A stretch of DNA of 64,000 nt from Rubrivivax gelatinosus IL144 (GTDB lineage Bacteria > Pseudomonadota > Gammaproteobacteria > Burkholderiales > Burkholderiaceae_C), in contig NC_017075.1 of the NCBI RefSeq assembly GCF_000284255.1, positions 2,108,001 through 2,172,000 of the forward strand, read 5' to 3'. The position numbers were made by a program, and so were the translations under genes. The notes under the pieces are model-generated. The model was not told the origin of the DNA, did no database searches, and saw only the letters and a program-made list of their open reading frames with translations. The first letter of the stretch is position 1. Every line of letters begins with the position of its first letter. Positions 44,556 through 54,200 of the stretch are shown in pieces.

Positions 44556-45458
44556 ATGCAGATCGAACAGCTGAACTTCCACCACCTGTTCTATTTCTGG
44601 CGGGTGGCCAAGACCGGGCACCTGACGCGCGCGGCCGAGGAGTTGCACGTCTCGCAGTCGGCGCTGTCCAGCCAGATCCGCCAGCTCGAGGACCGGCTGG
44701 GCGGAGCCCTCTTCGAACGCAGCGGCCGCCGCCTGGTGCTGACCGAGACCGGGCAGATGGCGCTGTCCTATGCCGAGACCATCTTCGGCCTCGGCCAGGA
44801 GCTGATCGGCCGGCTCGAAGGCCGGCGCGGCGGCATGGAGCGGGTGCGGGTCGGCAGCGTCGCGACGCTGTCGCGCAACTACCAGGAGAACTGGCTGCGC
44901 CCGCTGCTGGCCGACCCTTCGGTGACGCTGACGCTGGAGTCCGGCGGCCTGGACGAGCTGCTGCAGCGCCTGCTGCGCCACCAGCTCGACGTCGTGCTCG
45001 CCAACGACGCCGTGCCGGCCGACCCCGACCGGCCGCTGCACTGCCGTTTTCTCGGCCGCCAGGCGATCTCGCTGGTCGGGCCGGCCGCCGTCTGGCAGGG
45101 CCGCACGCTGCGCCTGCCGGAAGACCTGGAAGGGCTGGAGCTGGCGCTGCCCGGCCCGCGCCACACGCTGCGCGCCCAGTTCGACGCCTTGTGCGTGGCC
45201 GCCGGCGTGACGCCGCGGCTGCGCGCCGAGGTCGACGACATGGCGATGCTGCGCCTGGTCGCGCGCGACAGCGGCTGGCTGACCGTGCTGCCCGAGGTCG
45301 TCGTGCAGGACGAGCTGCGCAGCGGCGTGCTGGTGACGGTGGGGCGCTCGACGCGGCTGCAGGAGAACTTCTTCGCGATCACGACGCTGCACCGCCACCG
45401 CCTGGAGCGGCTGGAACGTCTGCTGGCCGAGTCGCCCGCGGCCGACGCCGCCGGCTGA
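44556..45458 (+). CDS. LysR-family regulator of dabBA
   Basis: The 300-residue protein has the N-terminal HTH of LysR proteins (HLTRAAEELHVSQSALSSQI, residues 22-41) and a C-terminal effector-binding fold. It resembles the NhaR-like branch (begins MQIEQLNFHHLFYFWRVAKT). Divergence from dabBA with a palindrome between suggests that it activates the carbon pump, perhaps in response to CO2 level or a metabolite. No direct evidence for the effector exists in the sequence. Confidence 0.87.
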   Translation: MQIEQLNFHHLFYFWRVAKTGHLTRAAEELHVSQSALSSQIRQLEDRLGGALFERSGRRLVLTETGQMALSYAETIFGLGQELIGRLEGRRGGMERVRVGSVATLSRNYQENWLRPLLADPSVTLTLESGGLDELLQRLLRHQLDVVLANDAVPADPDRPLHCRFLGRQAISLVGPAAVWQGRTLRLPEDLEGLELALPGPRHTLRAQFDALCVAAGVTPRLRAEVDDMAMLRLVARDSGWLTVLPEVVVQDELRSGVLVTVGRSTRLQENFFAITTLHRHRLERLERLLAESPAADAAG

Positions 45459-45459
45459 T

Positions 45460-45861
45460 TCAGAACGCTTCGGCGCGTGCGATGTTGTGCCGGTGCGCGG
45501 CCAGCATCGCTTCGAGTTCGGCCTTGACCTCGGCGTGGCCGACTTCGGGGATCAGCCGCTCCAGCCGGCGCACGACCCAGGCCTGGCCTTTGTTCAGGAA
45601 CACCAGGCGTTCGTGCAGGTCGGCGATCGCCAGCGCCTTGCGGCGGAAGTCGCCGACCGCGCTGGACGGCTCGCCTTCGAGCGTGCGCACCGCGCGCATC
45701 AGCATGCCGCACCAGCGCACCTCGTCGTGCTGGATGTCCTGCAGCAGCGCCTTCATCGCCTCGTCGCCGGCTTCGCTGGCGCTCTGTCGCGCGACCCAGG
45801 CGCCGGCGCGTTCGGCTTCAAGCAGTTCGTTGAGGGCGGCCAGGACTTCTTGCGGTGACAT
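45460..45861 (-). CDS. Small ferritin-like four-helix protein (DUF6306-like)
   Basis: The 133-residue protein is almost all helix and shows the E..E/D..H pattern of ferritin-like folds: LLEAERAGAWVA near the start, DIQHDEVRWCGML in the middle, and FLNKGQAWVVRRLERL later. It may bind a diiron centre. It converges on the LysR gene with only one base between stops. A palindrome of the NsrR type lies 11 bp upstream of its ATG, which suggests control by nitric oxide. A role in repair of, or defence against, nitrosative damage is inference. Confidence 0.65.
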   Translation of the reverse strand: MSPQEVLAALNELLEAERAGAWVARQSASEAGDEAMKALLQDIQHDEVRWCGMLMRAVRTLEGEPSSAVGDFRRKALAIADLHERLVFLNKGQAWVVRRLERLIPEVGHAEVKAELEAMLAAHRHNIARAEAF

Positions 45862-45872
45862 GCGGATTCTTG

Positions 45873-45895
45873 AAGATGCTGTTTGCGAGCATCTT
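45873..45895. promoter_or_regulatory. NsrR-like 23-bp palindrome upstream of the ferritin-like gene
   Basis: Perfect 8-bp arms AAGATGCT and AGCATCTT flank 7 bp, for 23 bp in total. The outer AAGATGC...GCATCTT and the 11-1-11 layout match the operator known for the nitric-oxide sensor NsrR in many beta- and gammaproteobacteria. The site is 11 bp upstream of the ferritin-like ATG. The centre is less A+T-rich than the consensus. A chance hairpin is the alternative. Confidence 0.55.
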
Positions 45896-45942
45896 ATTCG
45901 CCGGGTGCCGCGGCCCCGGCGATCTCCGCACTCGTGGCGCGG

Positions 45943-46641
45943 TCAGCCGCCGGCGCGGAAGCGGTAGCCGATGCCGGCTTCGGTCAGCAGGTGCACCGGC
46001 ATCGAGGGCTGGGCCTCGATCTTCTTGCGCAGATTGGCCATGTGCACGCGCACATAGTGCGTGTCCTCGGTGTGGCCCGGGCCCCAGACGGCCTTGAGCA
46101 GCTGGCGGTGGGTGACGACGCGGTCGGGCTGCGTCGCCAGGCAGCCGAGCAGCTTGTATTCGATCGGCGTCAGGTGCAGCTCCTCGTCGCCGCGGCGCAC
46201 GCTGCGGCGCGCCAGGTCCAGCGTGATCTCGCCGAAACGCAGCACCGGGCCGTCGTCGGGCGACAGCAGCGCGCGCCGGCGCAGCTGGGCGCGCACCCGC
46301 GCCAGCAGCTCGCCGGCGCCGAAGGGTTTGACGAGGTAGTCGTCGGCTCCGGCGTCCAGCGCGGCGATCTTGTCGTCCTCGGCGGCGCGTGCCGACAGCA
46401 CGATGACCGGCGCCGCCGACCAGCCGCGCAGGTCGCGGATCAGGTCGACGCCGTCGCCGTCGGGCAGGCCCAGGTCGACGACCAGCAGGTCGGGGCGGCG
46501 CGTGCCGGCTTCGATCAGCCCGCGGCGCAGGCCTTCGGCCTCGTGCACCTCGTGGCCCTCGCTCTCCAGCGCCATGCGCACGAAACGGCGGATGTCGGCT
46601 TCGTCCTCGACGATCAGCACGCGGGCTCGGGGTTCGTTCAT
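45943..46641 (-). CDS. kdpE: KdpE, response regulator of the potassium-uptake operon
   Basis: The 232-residue OmpR-type regulator has a receiver with VEDEADIRRFVRMAL, phospho-acceptor Asp in LLVVDLGLPDGDGVD and Lys in DDYLVKPFG, and a winged helix ending HYVRVHMANLRKKIEAQP. Phosphorylated by KdpD, it turns on kdpFABC when potassium is scarce. The ATG overlaps the kdpD stop by four bases. Repeats spaced by 11 bp upstream of the operon are candidate binding sites. Confidence 0.95.
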   Translation of the reverse strand: MNEPRARVLIVEDEADIRRFVRMALESEGHEVHEAEGLRRGLIEAGTRRPDLLVVDLGLPDGDGVDLIRDLRGWSAAPVIVLSARAAEDDKIAALDAGADDYLVKPFGAGELLARVRAQLRRRALLSPDDGPVLRFGEITLDLARRSVRRGDEELHLTPIEYKLLGCLATQPDRVVTHRQLLKAVWGPGHTEDTHYVRVHMANLRKKIEAQPSMPVHLLTEAGIGYRFRAGG

Positions 46642-49343
46642 CGGATGTCCTCGTCGGCCGCGGCGGCGGCGCTGCCGTCGTCTTCGGGCGGCGTGCCGCG
46701 CGGCAGCTCGATCGTGAAGCGGGCGCCGGCGACACGGCCGCCTTCCAGGCGGTTGGCACCGTGGATCGTGCCACCGTGGGCCTGCACGATGGCGCGCGAG
46801 ATCGCCAGCCCCAGGCCGACGCCGGGGGTCGCGCTCTCGCGTTCGCCGCGCTCGAACTTCTCGAACAGCGCCTCCTCGCGCCCCGGCGGCAGGCCCGGGC
46901 CCTGGTCGTCGACGACCAGGCGCACGGTCTGGTCCAGCGCCTCGGCGCGGATCGCCAGCGCGCTGCCGGCCGGCGTGTAGCGCGCGGCGTTCTCCAGCAG
47001 GTTGACGAGCACTCGCTCGAACAGCACCGCGTCCAGCGACAGCAGCGGCAGCCCGTCGGCCAGCACCACCGTCACCGGCCGGCCCTGCAGCACCGGGCGG
47101 CAGGCGGCCAGCGCGCTGCCGACCACCTCTTCCAGCGGCTGCCAGGCGCGGCGCAGGCGCACCGCGCCGGCCTGCAGCCGCGCCATGTCCAGCAGGTTGC
47201 CGACCAGCGCCGCCATGCGCCGCGCCGACTCGCGGATCGCGTCGACCAGGCCGCGCGGCGCCGGCCCCGGCGGCGCCAGCGCCAGCGTGTCGGCCAGGCC
47301 GACCAGCGCCGCCAGCGGCGTGCGCAGGTCGTGCGAGATCGCCGACAGCAGCGAGTTGCGCAGGCGCTCGCTCTCGATCTGCAGCGCGCTCTGCTGCGCC
47401 ACGTCGACGTAGTGCAGCCGCTCCAGCGAGATCGCCAGCAGCGAGGCGCAGGTCTCCATCAGCCGCATCGTCTCCGGGCCCAGCGCGGCGGTGTCGCCGG
47501 CTTCGATGGCGAGCACGCCGCGCTGGCGCATCGGCGCCTTCAGCGGCAGCACCAGGCAGCGGCTGGCCGGCAGCGTGTCGGTGCCGGCGCCGGCCGCGCG
47601 GCCGTGGCGGAAGGCCCAGGACACGACGCCTTCGTCGGCCTCGGCCTCGCCGCCGGGCAGGCGCTGCAGCTCGTCGTGCTCGTCGGTGGCGTAGAGCGCG
47701 CAGCGGGCGCCGAACTCGGCGGCGACGAAACGCGCGCCGATCTCGGCCACCTGCGCCGGCAGCAGCGCCGCCGACAGGTCGCGCGTCATCTCGTAGAGCC
47801 GGCGCACGCGGCGCTCGCGCTGCATCGCCGCGGCGGCCTGCACCTTGAGCCCGGCGGTGAGCTGGCCGATGGCCAGCGCCACCGCCAGCATGACGCCGAA
47901 AGTCAGCAAGTACTGCACGTCGCTGACGGCGAACGAGAAACGCGGCTGCACGAAGAAGAAGTCGAACAGCGCGACGCCGAAGAAGGCCGCCGCCACCGCC
48001 GGCCCGCGGCCGAAGCGCAGCCCGACGCCGACGACGGCCAGCAGGAAGATCATCACGATGTTGCTGAGCTCGAGCACGTCGCGCAGCGGCGTCGCCGCCA
48101 GCGCCGTCAGCACGCAGGCGCCGGCGGCGGCGGCGTAGCCGGCCCAGCCGGCGCCTTCGGCGGCCGGGGCCGGGCCGGCGGCGCGCGGTGCCGGCGCGCC
48201 CGCCGTGCCGACCTGCACCACGTCCAGCTCGCCGGCCAGCGCGGCGACACGTTCGACGGTCGGCCGCTGCCACGGCAGGCGCCGCCGGCCGCGGCCCAGC
48301 ACCAGCCGCGACAGGTTGTGCTCGCGGGCGTAGCGCACCAGGCCGTCGGCGGCATCGGGCGCCGAGGGCGTGGCGGTCGTCGCGCCCAGCGACTCGGCGA
48401 GCTTGAGTTGCTGCAGCGCCTCGCGCCGTGCCTCGGGCCCCAGGCGCTGCAGCGCCGGGGTCTCGACCATCACCGCGTGCCAGGGCAGGTCCAGCTGGGC
48501 GGCCAGCCGGGCGCAGCGGCGCACGACGGTCTCGCCGTGCCCGCCCGGCGCGACCGCGGCCAGCAGCGCTTCGCGGTTGGGCCAGACGGTCTCGACGCGG
48601 TTGCGCCGCCGCCAGGCGAGCATCTCGCCGTCGACACGGTCGGCCGTGCGGCGCAGCGCCAGTTCGCGCAGCGCCAGCAGGTTGCCTTTGCGGAAGAAGT
48701 TCGTCGCGGCGCGTTCGGCCTGCGGCGGCAGGTAGACCTTGCCGGCCTTCAGCCGCGCCAGCAGTTCGTCGGGCGGCAGGTCGACGACGACGACCTCATC
48801 GGCCTCGTCGAAGACGCGGTCGGGCACGGTCTCGCGCACGCGGATGCCGGTGATGCCGCCGACGACGTCGTTCAGGCTCTCCAGGTGCTGGACGTTCATC
48901 GTCGTCCAGACGTCGACGCCGGCGGCCAGCAGCTCCTCGACGTCCTGCCAGCGCTTGGGGTGGCGCGAGCCGGCGACGTTGCTGTGCGCCAGCTCGTCGA
49001 CGAGCACCAGCGCGTCCTCGTGCGTGGCGCCGAAGGCCAGCGCGGCGTCGAGGTCGAACTCCTCCAGCTCGCGGCCGCGGTAAGTGCAGCGCTTGCGCGG
49101 CAGCTGCGGCAGGCCCTCGGCCATGGCCGCGGTGTCGCGCCGCGAGTGGGTCTCGACCAGGCCGACGGTGAGCGGCACGCCGTGGGCCAGCGCGTCGCGT
49201 GCGGCGGCCAGCATCGCCCAGGTCTTGCCGACGCCGGCGCTGGCGCCGAAGAAGATCTTCAACCGGCCGCGGCGTGCGCGGGCCTCGTCCTGCTGCACGT
49301 CGCGCAGCAGGGAGTCCGGATCGGGACGGGACGGCTCGTTCAT
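46638..49343 (-). CDS. kdpD: KdpD, potassium-sensing histidine kinase
   Basis: The 901-residue kinase has the N-terminal KdpD domain with a Walker A motif (FGASAGVGKTWAML), a universal-stress-like domain, four closely spaced membrane helices (about residues 400-500), a GAF-like region, a HisKA domain (SAISHDLRTPLAALVG) and an ATPase domain ending GVGLGLAISRAIV. Length and order match E. coli KdpD. It starts on an ATGA overlap with a tiny ORF behind kdpC, so translation is coupled through the whole operon. Confidence 0.96.
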   Translation of the reverse strand: MNEPSRPDPDSLLRDVQQDEARARRGRLKIFFGASAGVGKTWAMLAAARDALAHGVPLTVGLVETHSRRDTAAMAEGLPQLPRKRCTYRGRELEEFDLDAALAFGATHEDALVLVDELAHSNVAGSRHPKRWQDVEELLAAGVDVWTTMNVQHLESLNDVVGGITGIRVRETVPDRVFDEADEVVVVDLPPDELLARLKAGKVYLPPQAERAATNFFRKGNLLALRELALRRTADRVDGEMLAWRRRNRVETVWPNREALLAAVAPGGHGETVVRRCARLAAQLDLPWHAVMVETPALQRLGPEARREALQQLKLAESLGATTATPSAPDAADGLVRYAREHNLSRLVLGRGRRRLPWQRPTVERVAALAGELDVVQVGTAGAPAPRAAGPAPAAEGAGWAGYAAAAGACVLTALAATPLRDVLELSNIVMIFLLAVVGVGLRFGRGPAVAAAFFGVALFDFFFVQPRFSFAVSDVQYLLTFGVMLAVALAIGQLTAGLKVQAAAAMQRERRVRRLYEMTRDLSAALLPAQVAEIGARFVAAEFGARCALYATDEHDELQRLPGGEAEADEGVVSWAFRHGRAAGAGTDTLPASRCLVLPLKAPMRQRGVLAIEAGDTAALGPETMRLMETCASLLAISLERLHYVDVAQQSALQIESERLRNSLLSAISHDLRTPLAALVGLADTLALAPPGPAPRGLVDAIRESARRMAALVGNLLDMARLQAGAVRLRRAWQPLEEVVGSALAACRPVLQGRPVTVVLADGLPLLSLDAVLFERVLVNLLENAARYTPAGSALAIRAEALDQTVRLVVDDQGPGLPPGREEALFEKFERGERESATPGVGLGLAISRAIVQAHGGTIHGANRLEGGRVAGARFTIELPRGTPPEDDGSAAAAADEDIR

Positions 49344-49468
49344 CGGCCGGTGATCTTCCCACGCCGCTCGCGCGTTCGGCGGTGCTCGCGGCGCAGCCAG
49401 GCGGCGGCGCCGGCCAGCGGCAGCAGCACGGCCGCCAGCGCCATCAGCACTTCGCCCAGCGCGCTCAT
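49340..49468 (-). CDS. 42-residue membrane protein between kdpC and kdpD
   Basis: A small ORF fills the 121-bp gap exactly. Its ATG overlaps the kdpC stop (ATGA) and its TGA overlaps the kdpD start (ATGA). It encodes one hydrophobic helix ([20 protein letters not shown], residues 4-23) and a strongly basic tail ([19 protein letters not shown]). The double coupling is strong evidence that it is translated. I know no named protein here. It could be a regulatory peptide of KdpD or a small partner of the pump, like KdpF. Confidence 0.65.
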   Translation of the reverse strand: MSALGEVLMALAAVLLPLAGAAAWLRREHRRTRERRGKITGR

Positions 49469-50049
49469 CTGCGCCCCGCGCGCGCCAGTTCGTCCAGCGC
49501 CAGGTTCAGCTTCAGCACGTTGACACGCGCCTCGCCGAGGCCGAATGACGGCTCCTCGGCCTGGCGCGCGACGAGCTCGCGCACCCGCGCCTCGGGCAGG
49601 CCGCGCACGCGCGCCACGCGCGCCGCCTGGTACTCGGCGGCGGCACGGCTGATGTCCGGGTCCAGCCCGCTGGCCGAGGCGGTGACCAGGTCCACCGGCA
49701 CCGGCGCGTCGTTGCCGGGGTCGGCGGCGCGCAGCGCGGCGACGCGTGCGCGCACCGCGTCGGCCAGCGCCGGGTTCGAGGGCCCGAGGTTGGAGCCGGC
49801 CGAGTTGGCGGCGTTGTAGGGCATCGGCGCGGTGGCCGACGGCCGGCTCCAGAAGTGGCCGGGGTCGGTGAAGGACTGGCCGATCAGCGCCGAGCCGACG
49901 ACGCGGCCGTCGCGTTCGACCAGGCTGCCTTCGGCCTGCCAGGGGAAGGCGAGCCGGGCGGCGCCGGTCACCGCCAGCGGGTAGGCCAGACCGGTGATCA
50001 GGGACAGCGCGGCGAACAGCACCAGCGCGGGACGGAGCATGGAGTTCAT
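49465..50049 (-). CDS. kdpC: KdpC, small subunit of the potassium-transporting ATPase
   Basis: KdpC is a single-helix periplasm-facing subunit that stabilises the KdpAB complex. The 194-residue protein has the N-terminal helix ([20 protein letters not shown]), the conserved [15 protein letters not shown] and [18 protein letters not shown] elements and the typical end [14 protein letters not shown]. The ATG at 50049 has GAGG 8 bp upstream; a GTG three codons earlier is possible. It follows kdpB by 10 bp. Confidence 0.95.
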   Translation of the reverse strand: MNSMLRPALVLFAALSLITGLAYPLAVTGAARLAFPWQAEGSLVERDGRVVGSALIGQSFTDPGHFWSRPSATAPMPYNAANSAGSNLGPSNPALADAVRARVAALRAADPGNDAPVPVDLVTASASGLDPDISRAAAEYQAARVARVRGLPEARVRELVARQAEEPSFGLGEARVNVLKLNLALDELARAGRR

Positions 50050-50059
50050 GACGATCACC

Positions 50060-52120
50060 TCAGAACAGACCCGTGGCCGCCAGGCCCAGGTCGATCAGCT
50101 TGATGCCCACGAAGGGCACGACGACGCCGCCCAGGCCGTAGACGGCCAGGTTGCGTCGCAGCAGGGTTGCCGCGCCGACCGGGCGGTAGGCCACGCCGCG
50201 CAGCGCCAGCGGGATCAGCGCGACGATGATCAGCGCGTTGAAGATCACCGCCGACAGCACCGCCGAGGCCGGGCTGGCGAGCTGCATGACGTTCAGCGCC
50301 GCCAGCTGCGGGTAGGTGCCGACGAAGGCCGCCGGCACGATGGCGAAGTACTTGGCGACGTCGTTGGCGACGCTGAAGGTGGTCAGCGCGCCGCGCGTCA
50401 TCAGGAGCTGCTTGCCGGTTTCGACGATCTCGATCAGCTTGGTCGGGTTGCTGTCGAGGTCGACCATGTTGCCGGCCTCCTTGGCGGCCTGGGTGCCGGT
50501 GTTCATCGCCACGGCGACGTCGGCCTGGGCCAGCGCCGGCGCGTCGTTCGTGCCGTCGCCGGTCATCGCCACCAGCCGGCCGGCGGCCTGGTGCTCGCGG
50601 ATCAGCTTCAGCTTGGCCTCGGGCGTGGCTTCGGCGAGCACGTCGTCGACGCCGGCCTCGGCGGCGATGGCCGCGGCCGTCAGGCGGTTGTCGCCGGTGA
50701 CCATGACCGTCGTGATGCCCATGCGGCGCAGCTCGGCGAAACGCTCGCGGATGCCGCCCTTGACGACGTCCTTGAGCTCGACGACGCCGAGCACACGCGC
50801 GCCGTCGGCCACCACCAGCGGCGTGCTGCCGCGGCGCGCGACCTCGTCGACGAGCTGCTGCAGCCCGGCCGGGAACTCGCCGCCCAGCGAGCGCACGTGG
50901 CGCGCCAGCGCGTCGGCCGCGCCCTTGCGCAGCGTGCGCCCGGCCGGCAGGTCGACGCCGCTCATGCGCGTCTGCGCCGAGAACGGCACGAAGACCGCGT
51001 CGAGCGCCGCCAGCTCGCGTTCGCGCAGGCCGTGGCGCTTGGCCAGCACGACGATGCTGCGGCCTTCGGGCGTGGTGTCGGCCAGCGACGCGAGCTGCGC
51101 CGCGTCGGCCAGCTCGGCCTCGGTGACGCCGGCCGCCGGCAGGAAGGCCGCGGCCTGGCGGTTGCCCAAGGTGATCGTGCCGGTCTTGTCCAGCAGCAGC
51201 ACGTCGACGTCGCCGGCGGCCTCGACGGCGCGGCCCGAGGTGGCGATGACGTTGGCGCGCAGCAGCCGGCTCATGCCGGCCACGCCGATCGCCGACAGCA
51301 GCCCGGCGATCGTCGTCGGGATCAGGCACACCAGCAGCGCCACCAGCATCACGAGGTCGACCGGCTCGCCGGCACCGGCAGCGTCGACGGCGAAACGCGA
51401 GAACGGCAGCAGCGTCGCGACGACGCCCAGGAAGACGATGGTCAGCGCGACCAGCAGGATGGTCAGCGCGATCTCGTTGGGCGTCTTGCCGCGGCGCGCG
51501 TTCTCGACCATCGCGATCATGCGGTCGACGAAGGCCTCGCCCGGGTCGGCGCTGACGCGCACGACGATCCAGTCCGACAGCACGCGCGTGCCGCCGGTGA
51601 CGGCCGAGAAGTCGCCGCCGGACTCGCGGATGACGGGTGCCGACTCGCCGGTGATCGCGCTCTCGTCGACCGAGGCGACGCCGTCGACGACCTCGCCGTC
51701 GGCGGGCATCGTGTCGCCGGCCTCGACGAGCACGACGTCGCCCTTGCGCAGCGTCTCGGCCTCGACCGGGTGCCACTGCATCGCGCTGCGTTCGTGGCGC
51801 GCGCTGCCGGGTTCCAGCTTCTTGGCCCAGGTCTTCTTCTTCAGGCCGCGCAGCGCCGCCGCCTGGGCCTTGCTGCGGCCTTCGGCCAGCGCCTCGGCGA
51901 GGTTGGCGAAGAGCACGGTGAACCACAGCCAGGCGGCGACGCCGACCGAGAACAGGCTGGGGTTCGCCGCGGCCAGCGCGGTCGTGAAGGCGCTGCCGAC
52001 GTAGACCACGGCCATCACCGGGTTGCGCCATTGCGCCCGCGGGTCGAGCTTGCGCAGCGCGTCGACCAGCGCCGGACGCAGCAGCGCCGCGTCGAACAGG
52101 GGCAGGGAAGTGCGGGACAT
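50060..52120 (-). CDS. kdpB: KdpB, P-type ATPase subunit of the potassium pump
   Basis: KdpB hydrolyses ATP to drive potassium uptake through KdpA. The 686-residue protein contains the phosphorylation motif [16 protein letters not shown], the actuator motif [13 protein letters not shown] and the hinge [17 protein letters not shown]. The ATG at 52120 is chosen because GAGGA stands 7 bp upstream; an ATG four codons earlier overlaps the kdpA stop as ATGA and may also be used. Length is close to E. coli KdpB. Confidence 0.97.
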   Translation of the reverse strand: MSRTSLPLFDAALLRPALVDALRKLDPRAQWRNPVMAVVYVGSAFTTALAAANPSLFSVGVAAWLWFTVLFANLAEALAEGRSKAQAAALRGLKKKTWAKKLEPGSARHERSAMQWHPVEAETLRKGDVVLVEAGDTMPADGEVVDGVASVDESAITGESAPVIRESGGDFSAVTGGTRVLSDWIVVRVSADPGEAFVDRMIAMVENARRGKTPNEIALTILLVALTIVFLGVVATLLPFSRFAVDAAGAGEPVDLVMLVALLVCLIPTTIAGLLSAIGVAGMSRLLRANVIATSGRAVEAAGDVDVLLLDKTGTITLGNRQAAAFLPAAGVTEAELADAAQLASLADTTPEGRSIVVLAKRHGLRERELAALDAVFVPFSAQTRMSGVDLPAGRTLRKGAADALARHVRSLGGEFPAGLQQLVDEVARRGSTPLVVADGARVLGVVELKDVVKGGIRERFAELRRMGITTVMVTGDNRLTAAAIAAEAGVDDVLAEATPEAKLKLIREHQAAGRLVAMTGDGTNDAPALAQADVAVAMNTGTQAAKEAGNMVDLDSNPTKLIEIVETGKQLLMTRGALTTFSVANDVAKYFAIVPAAFVGTYPQLAALNVMQLASPASAVLSAVIFNALIIVALIPLALRGVAYRPVGAATLLRRNLAVYGLGGVVVPFVGIKLIDLGLAATGLF

Positions 52121-52128
52121 CGGATTCC

Positions 52129-53919
52129 TCATCGCGCCCACAGCGCCAGGTGCTCGGCCACCGGGCCGAGTGCCAGCGCGGGCACGTAGTTCAGCAGGCC
52201 GACCAGCAGCACGATGCCGACCAGCAGGGCGACGAACAGCGGGCCGTGCGTCGGCAGCGTGCCGCGCGTGACGGCCAGCCGCGGCTTGGCCGCCAGCGCG
52301 CCGGCCAGCGCCAGCACCGGCACCAGCACGCCGAAGCGGCCCAGCCACATCGCCACGGCCAGCAGCAGGTTGTAGAAGGGCGTGTTGGCCGACAGCCCGG
52401 CGAAGGCGCTGCCGTTGTTGTTGGCCGCCGAGGTCAGCGCGTACAGCACCTCGGCGAAGCCGTGCGCGCCGGGGTTCAGGATGCCGGCGCGGCCGGCGTC
52501 GACGCTGACTGCCAGCGCGCTGCCGCCCAGCACCAGCAGCGGCGTCACCAGGATCGCGATCGAGACCAGCTTCATCTCGTGGGCCTCGATCTTCTTGCCC
52601 AGGTACTCGGGCGTGCGGCCGATCATCAGCCCGGCGATGAACACCGCCAGCAGCGCGAAGACCAGCATCCCGTACAGGCCCGAGCCGACGCCGCCGAAGA
52701 CGACCTCGCCGAGCTGCATCAGCACCAGCGGCACGGCGCCGCCCAGCGGCGTCAGGCTGTCGTGCATCGCGTTGACCGCGCCGCAGCTGGCGGCGGTGGT
52801 CACCGCGGCGAACAGCGCGCTGGCGTCGAGGCCGAAGCGAACCTCCTTGCCTTCCATGCTGCCGCCGGCCTGCAGCGCCGAGGGCAGGGTGTCCACGCCC
52901 AGCGGCGGCAGCAGCGGGTTGCCGGCGTATTCGGCCTGGGTCACGGCGACGACGGCGACGACGAAGAGCAGCGTCATCGCGCCGAGCAGCGCCCAGCCCT
53001 GGCGCGCGTCGCCGACGATGCGCCCGAAGCTGAAGCACAGCGCCGCCGGGATCAGCAGGATGGCCAGCATCTGTACCGCGTTGGCGAGCGGCGTCGGGTT
53101 CTCGAACGGGTGCGCCGAGTTGGCGTTGAAGTAGCCGCCGCCGTTGGTGCCCAGCAGCTTGATCGCCTGCTGCGAGGCCACCGGGCCCAGCGCCAGCGTC
53201 TGCGTCGTCGTGGTGACGGTCTCGGTCTGCGGCGCGCCCTGGGCGTCCAGCAGCGGCTGGCCGGCGGCGTCCAGGCGCGGCTGCTGCCAGTTCAGGGTCT
53301 CGACGGTGGCCACCGTGCGGTCCGGCGCCAGCGTCTGCACCACGCCCTGCGAGACGAAGAACAGCGCCGCGACGAAGGCCAGCGGCAGCAGGACCCACAG
53401 CGTGGCGCGCGTCAGGTCGGCCCAGACGTTGCCGATGCCGCTGGCCGTGCGGCGCGCGAAGCCGCGCGCAAGCGCCACCGCGACGGCGATGCCGGTGGCC
53501 GCCGACAGGAAGTTCTGCACCGCCAGACCCAGCATCTGGGTCAGCCGGCTCATCGTCGTCTCGCCGCCGTAGCCCTGCCAGTTGGTGTTGGTGACGAAGC
53601 TCACCGCGGTGTTGAGCGCCGAGTCGGGCGCCACCGCGGGCCAGTCCTGCGGGTTCAGCGGCAGCATCGGCTGCAGGCGCTGCAGCGCGTAGACGGCCAG
53701 CAGCCCCAGGCCGTTGAAGACCAGCAGCCCGAGCGCGTAGCGCGTCCAGGGCTGGTCCTCGGCGGGATCGACGCCGGCCAGGCGGAACAGCGGCGCCTCG
53801 ACGCGCCGGCCGAGGGCGAAGCGGCCGTCCATCACCGCCTCGATCGCCCGCCCCAGCGGCCAGGCCGCGGCGAACAGCACGAGCAGGAAGACGGCCAGTT
53901 GCAACCAGGCGCCGCTCAC
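52129..53919 (-). CDS. kdpA: KdpA, potassium-binding channel-like subunit
   Basis: KdpA selects and transfers potassium with four pseudo-selectivity filters. The 596-residue protein shows [53 protein letters not shown] and [20 protein letters not shown], the four filter regions in order. The start is a GTG at 53919, overlapping the kdpF stop as GTGA, which puts the first helix ([15 protein letters not shown]) at the right place. Confidence 0.97.
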   Translation of the reverse strand: MSGAWLQLAVFLLVLFAAAWPLGRAIEAVMDGRFALGRRVEAPLFRLAGVDPAEDQPWTRYALGLLVFNGLGLLAVYALQRLQPMLPLNPQDWPAVAPDSALNTAVSFVTNTNWQGYGGETTMSRLTQMLGLAVQNFLSAATGIAVAVALARGFARRTASGIGNVWADLTRATLWVLLPLAFVAALFFVSQGVVQTLAPDRTVATVETLNWQQPRLDAAGQPLLDAQGAPQTETVTTTTQTLALGPVASQQAIKLLGTNGGGYFNANSAHPFENPTPLANAVQMLAILLIPAALCFSFGRIVGDARQGWALLGAMTLLFVVAVVAVTQAEYAGNPLLPPLGVDTLPSALQAGGSMEGKEVRFGLDASALFAAVTTAASCGAVNAMHDSLTPLGGAVPLVLMQLGEVVFGGVGSGLYGMLVFALLAVFIAGLMIGRTPEYLGKKIEAHEMKLVSIAILVTPLLVLGGSALAVSVDAGRAGILNPGAHGFAEVLYALTSAANNNGSAFAGLSANTPFYNLLLAVAMWLGRFGVLVPVLALAGALAAKPRLAVTRGTLPTHGPLFVALLVGIVLLVGLLNYVPALALGPVAEHLALWAR

Positions 53920-54008
53920 GAGAAGTCCTCCGGCCGCAGCAGCGCGGCGACGAGGTAGACGAGCAGCCCGGCGGCCAGTGCCGCGGCGCTCCATAGCCAG
54001 GCGTTCAT
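53916..54008 (-). CDS. kdpF: KdpF, tiny lipid-like stabilising subunit
   Basis: This 30-residue peptide is a single hydrophobic helix ([19 protein letters not shown]) like KdpF in other bacteria, which stabilises the KdpABC complex. It starts on an ATGA overlap with the small ORF before it and ends on a GTGA overlap with kdpA. The LLRPE ending is typical of KdpF. Confidence 0.85.
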   Translation of the reverse strand: MNAWLWSAAALAAGLLVYLVAALLRPEDFS

Positions 54009-54106
54009 GCTCGCCCCCGGCGTCGTTCGAGTCGCGCGCAGCCGCGCGCCAGCGCCCAGGCCAGCGCCCACAGCGCGGCCCCGGTCACGAGGTACAACAG
54101 GTCCAT
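54005..54106 (-). CDS. 33-residue membrane peptide at the head of the kdp operon
   Basis: A short ORF with a strong ribosome site (GGAGGGG, 4 bp before the ATG) encodes [20 protein letters not shown] followed by a basic tail ([13 protein letters not shown]). Its stop overlaps the kdpF start as ATGA. It is a single-helix peptide of similar build to the ORF between kdpC and kdpD. Similar tiny ORFs occur ahead of kdpF in other genomes as far as I recall, but I know no proven role. It is probably the first translated gene of the operon. Confidence 0.7.
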   Translation of the reverse strand: MDLLYLVTGAALWALAWALARGCARLERRRGRA

Positions 54107-54151
54107 GGACCCCTCCGTTCAATGTCGGAGGGATGCTCCCGCAGCGGCCGT

Positions 54152-54200
54152 CAAGACGGTCGCAAGACTGCGGCCGGCGGCATCAAGAAGGCGTCAAGAA
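54152..54200 (-). promoter_or_regulatory. Probable KdpE-binding repeats upstream of kdp
   Basis: Four CAAGA elements (plus strand) begin at 54152, 54163, 54184 and 54195, as two pairs: CAAGAC twice 11 bp apart, and CAAGAA twice 11 bp apart. Direct half-sites one helical turn apart are the usual pattern for OmpR/PhoB-type regulators, the family of KdpE. They lie 46-94 bp upstream of the first kdp ORF, and the distal pair overlaps the panE stop. Confidence 0.6.
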
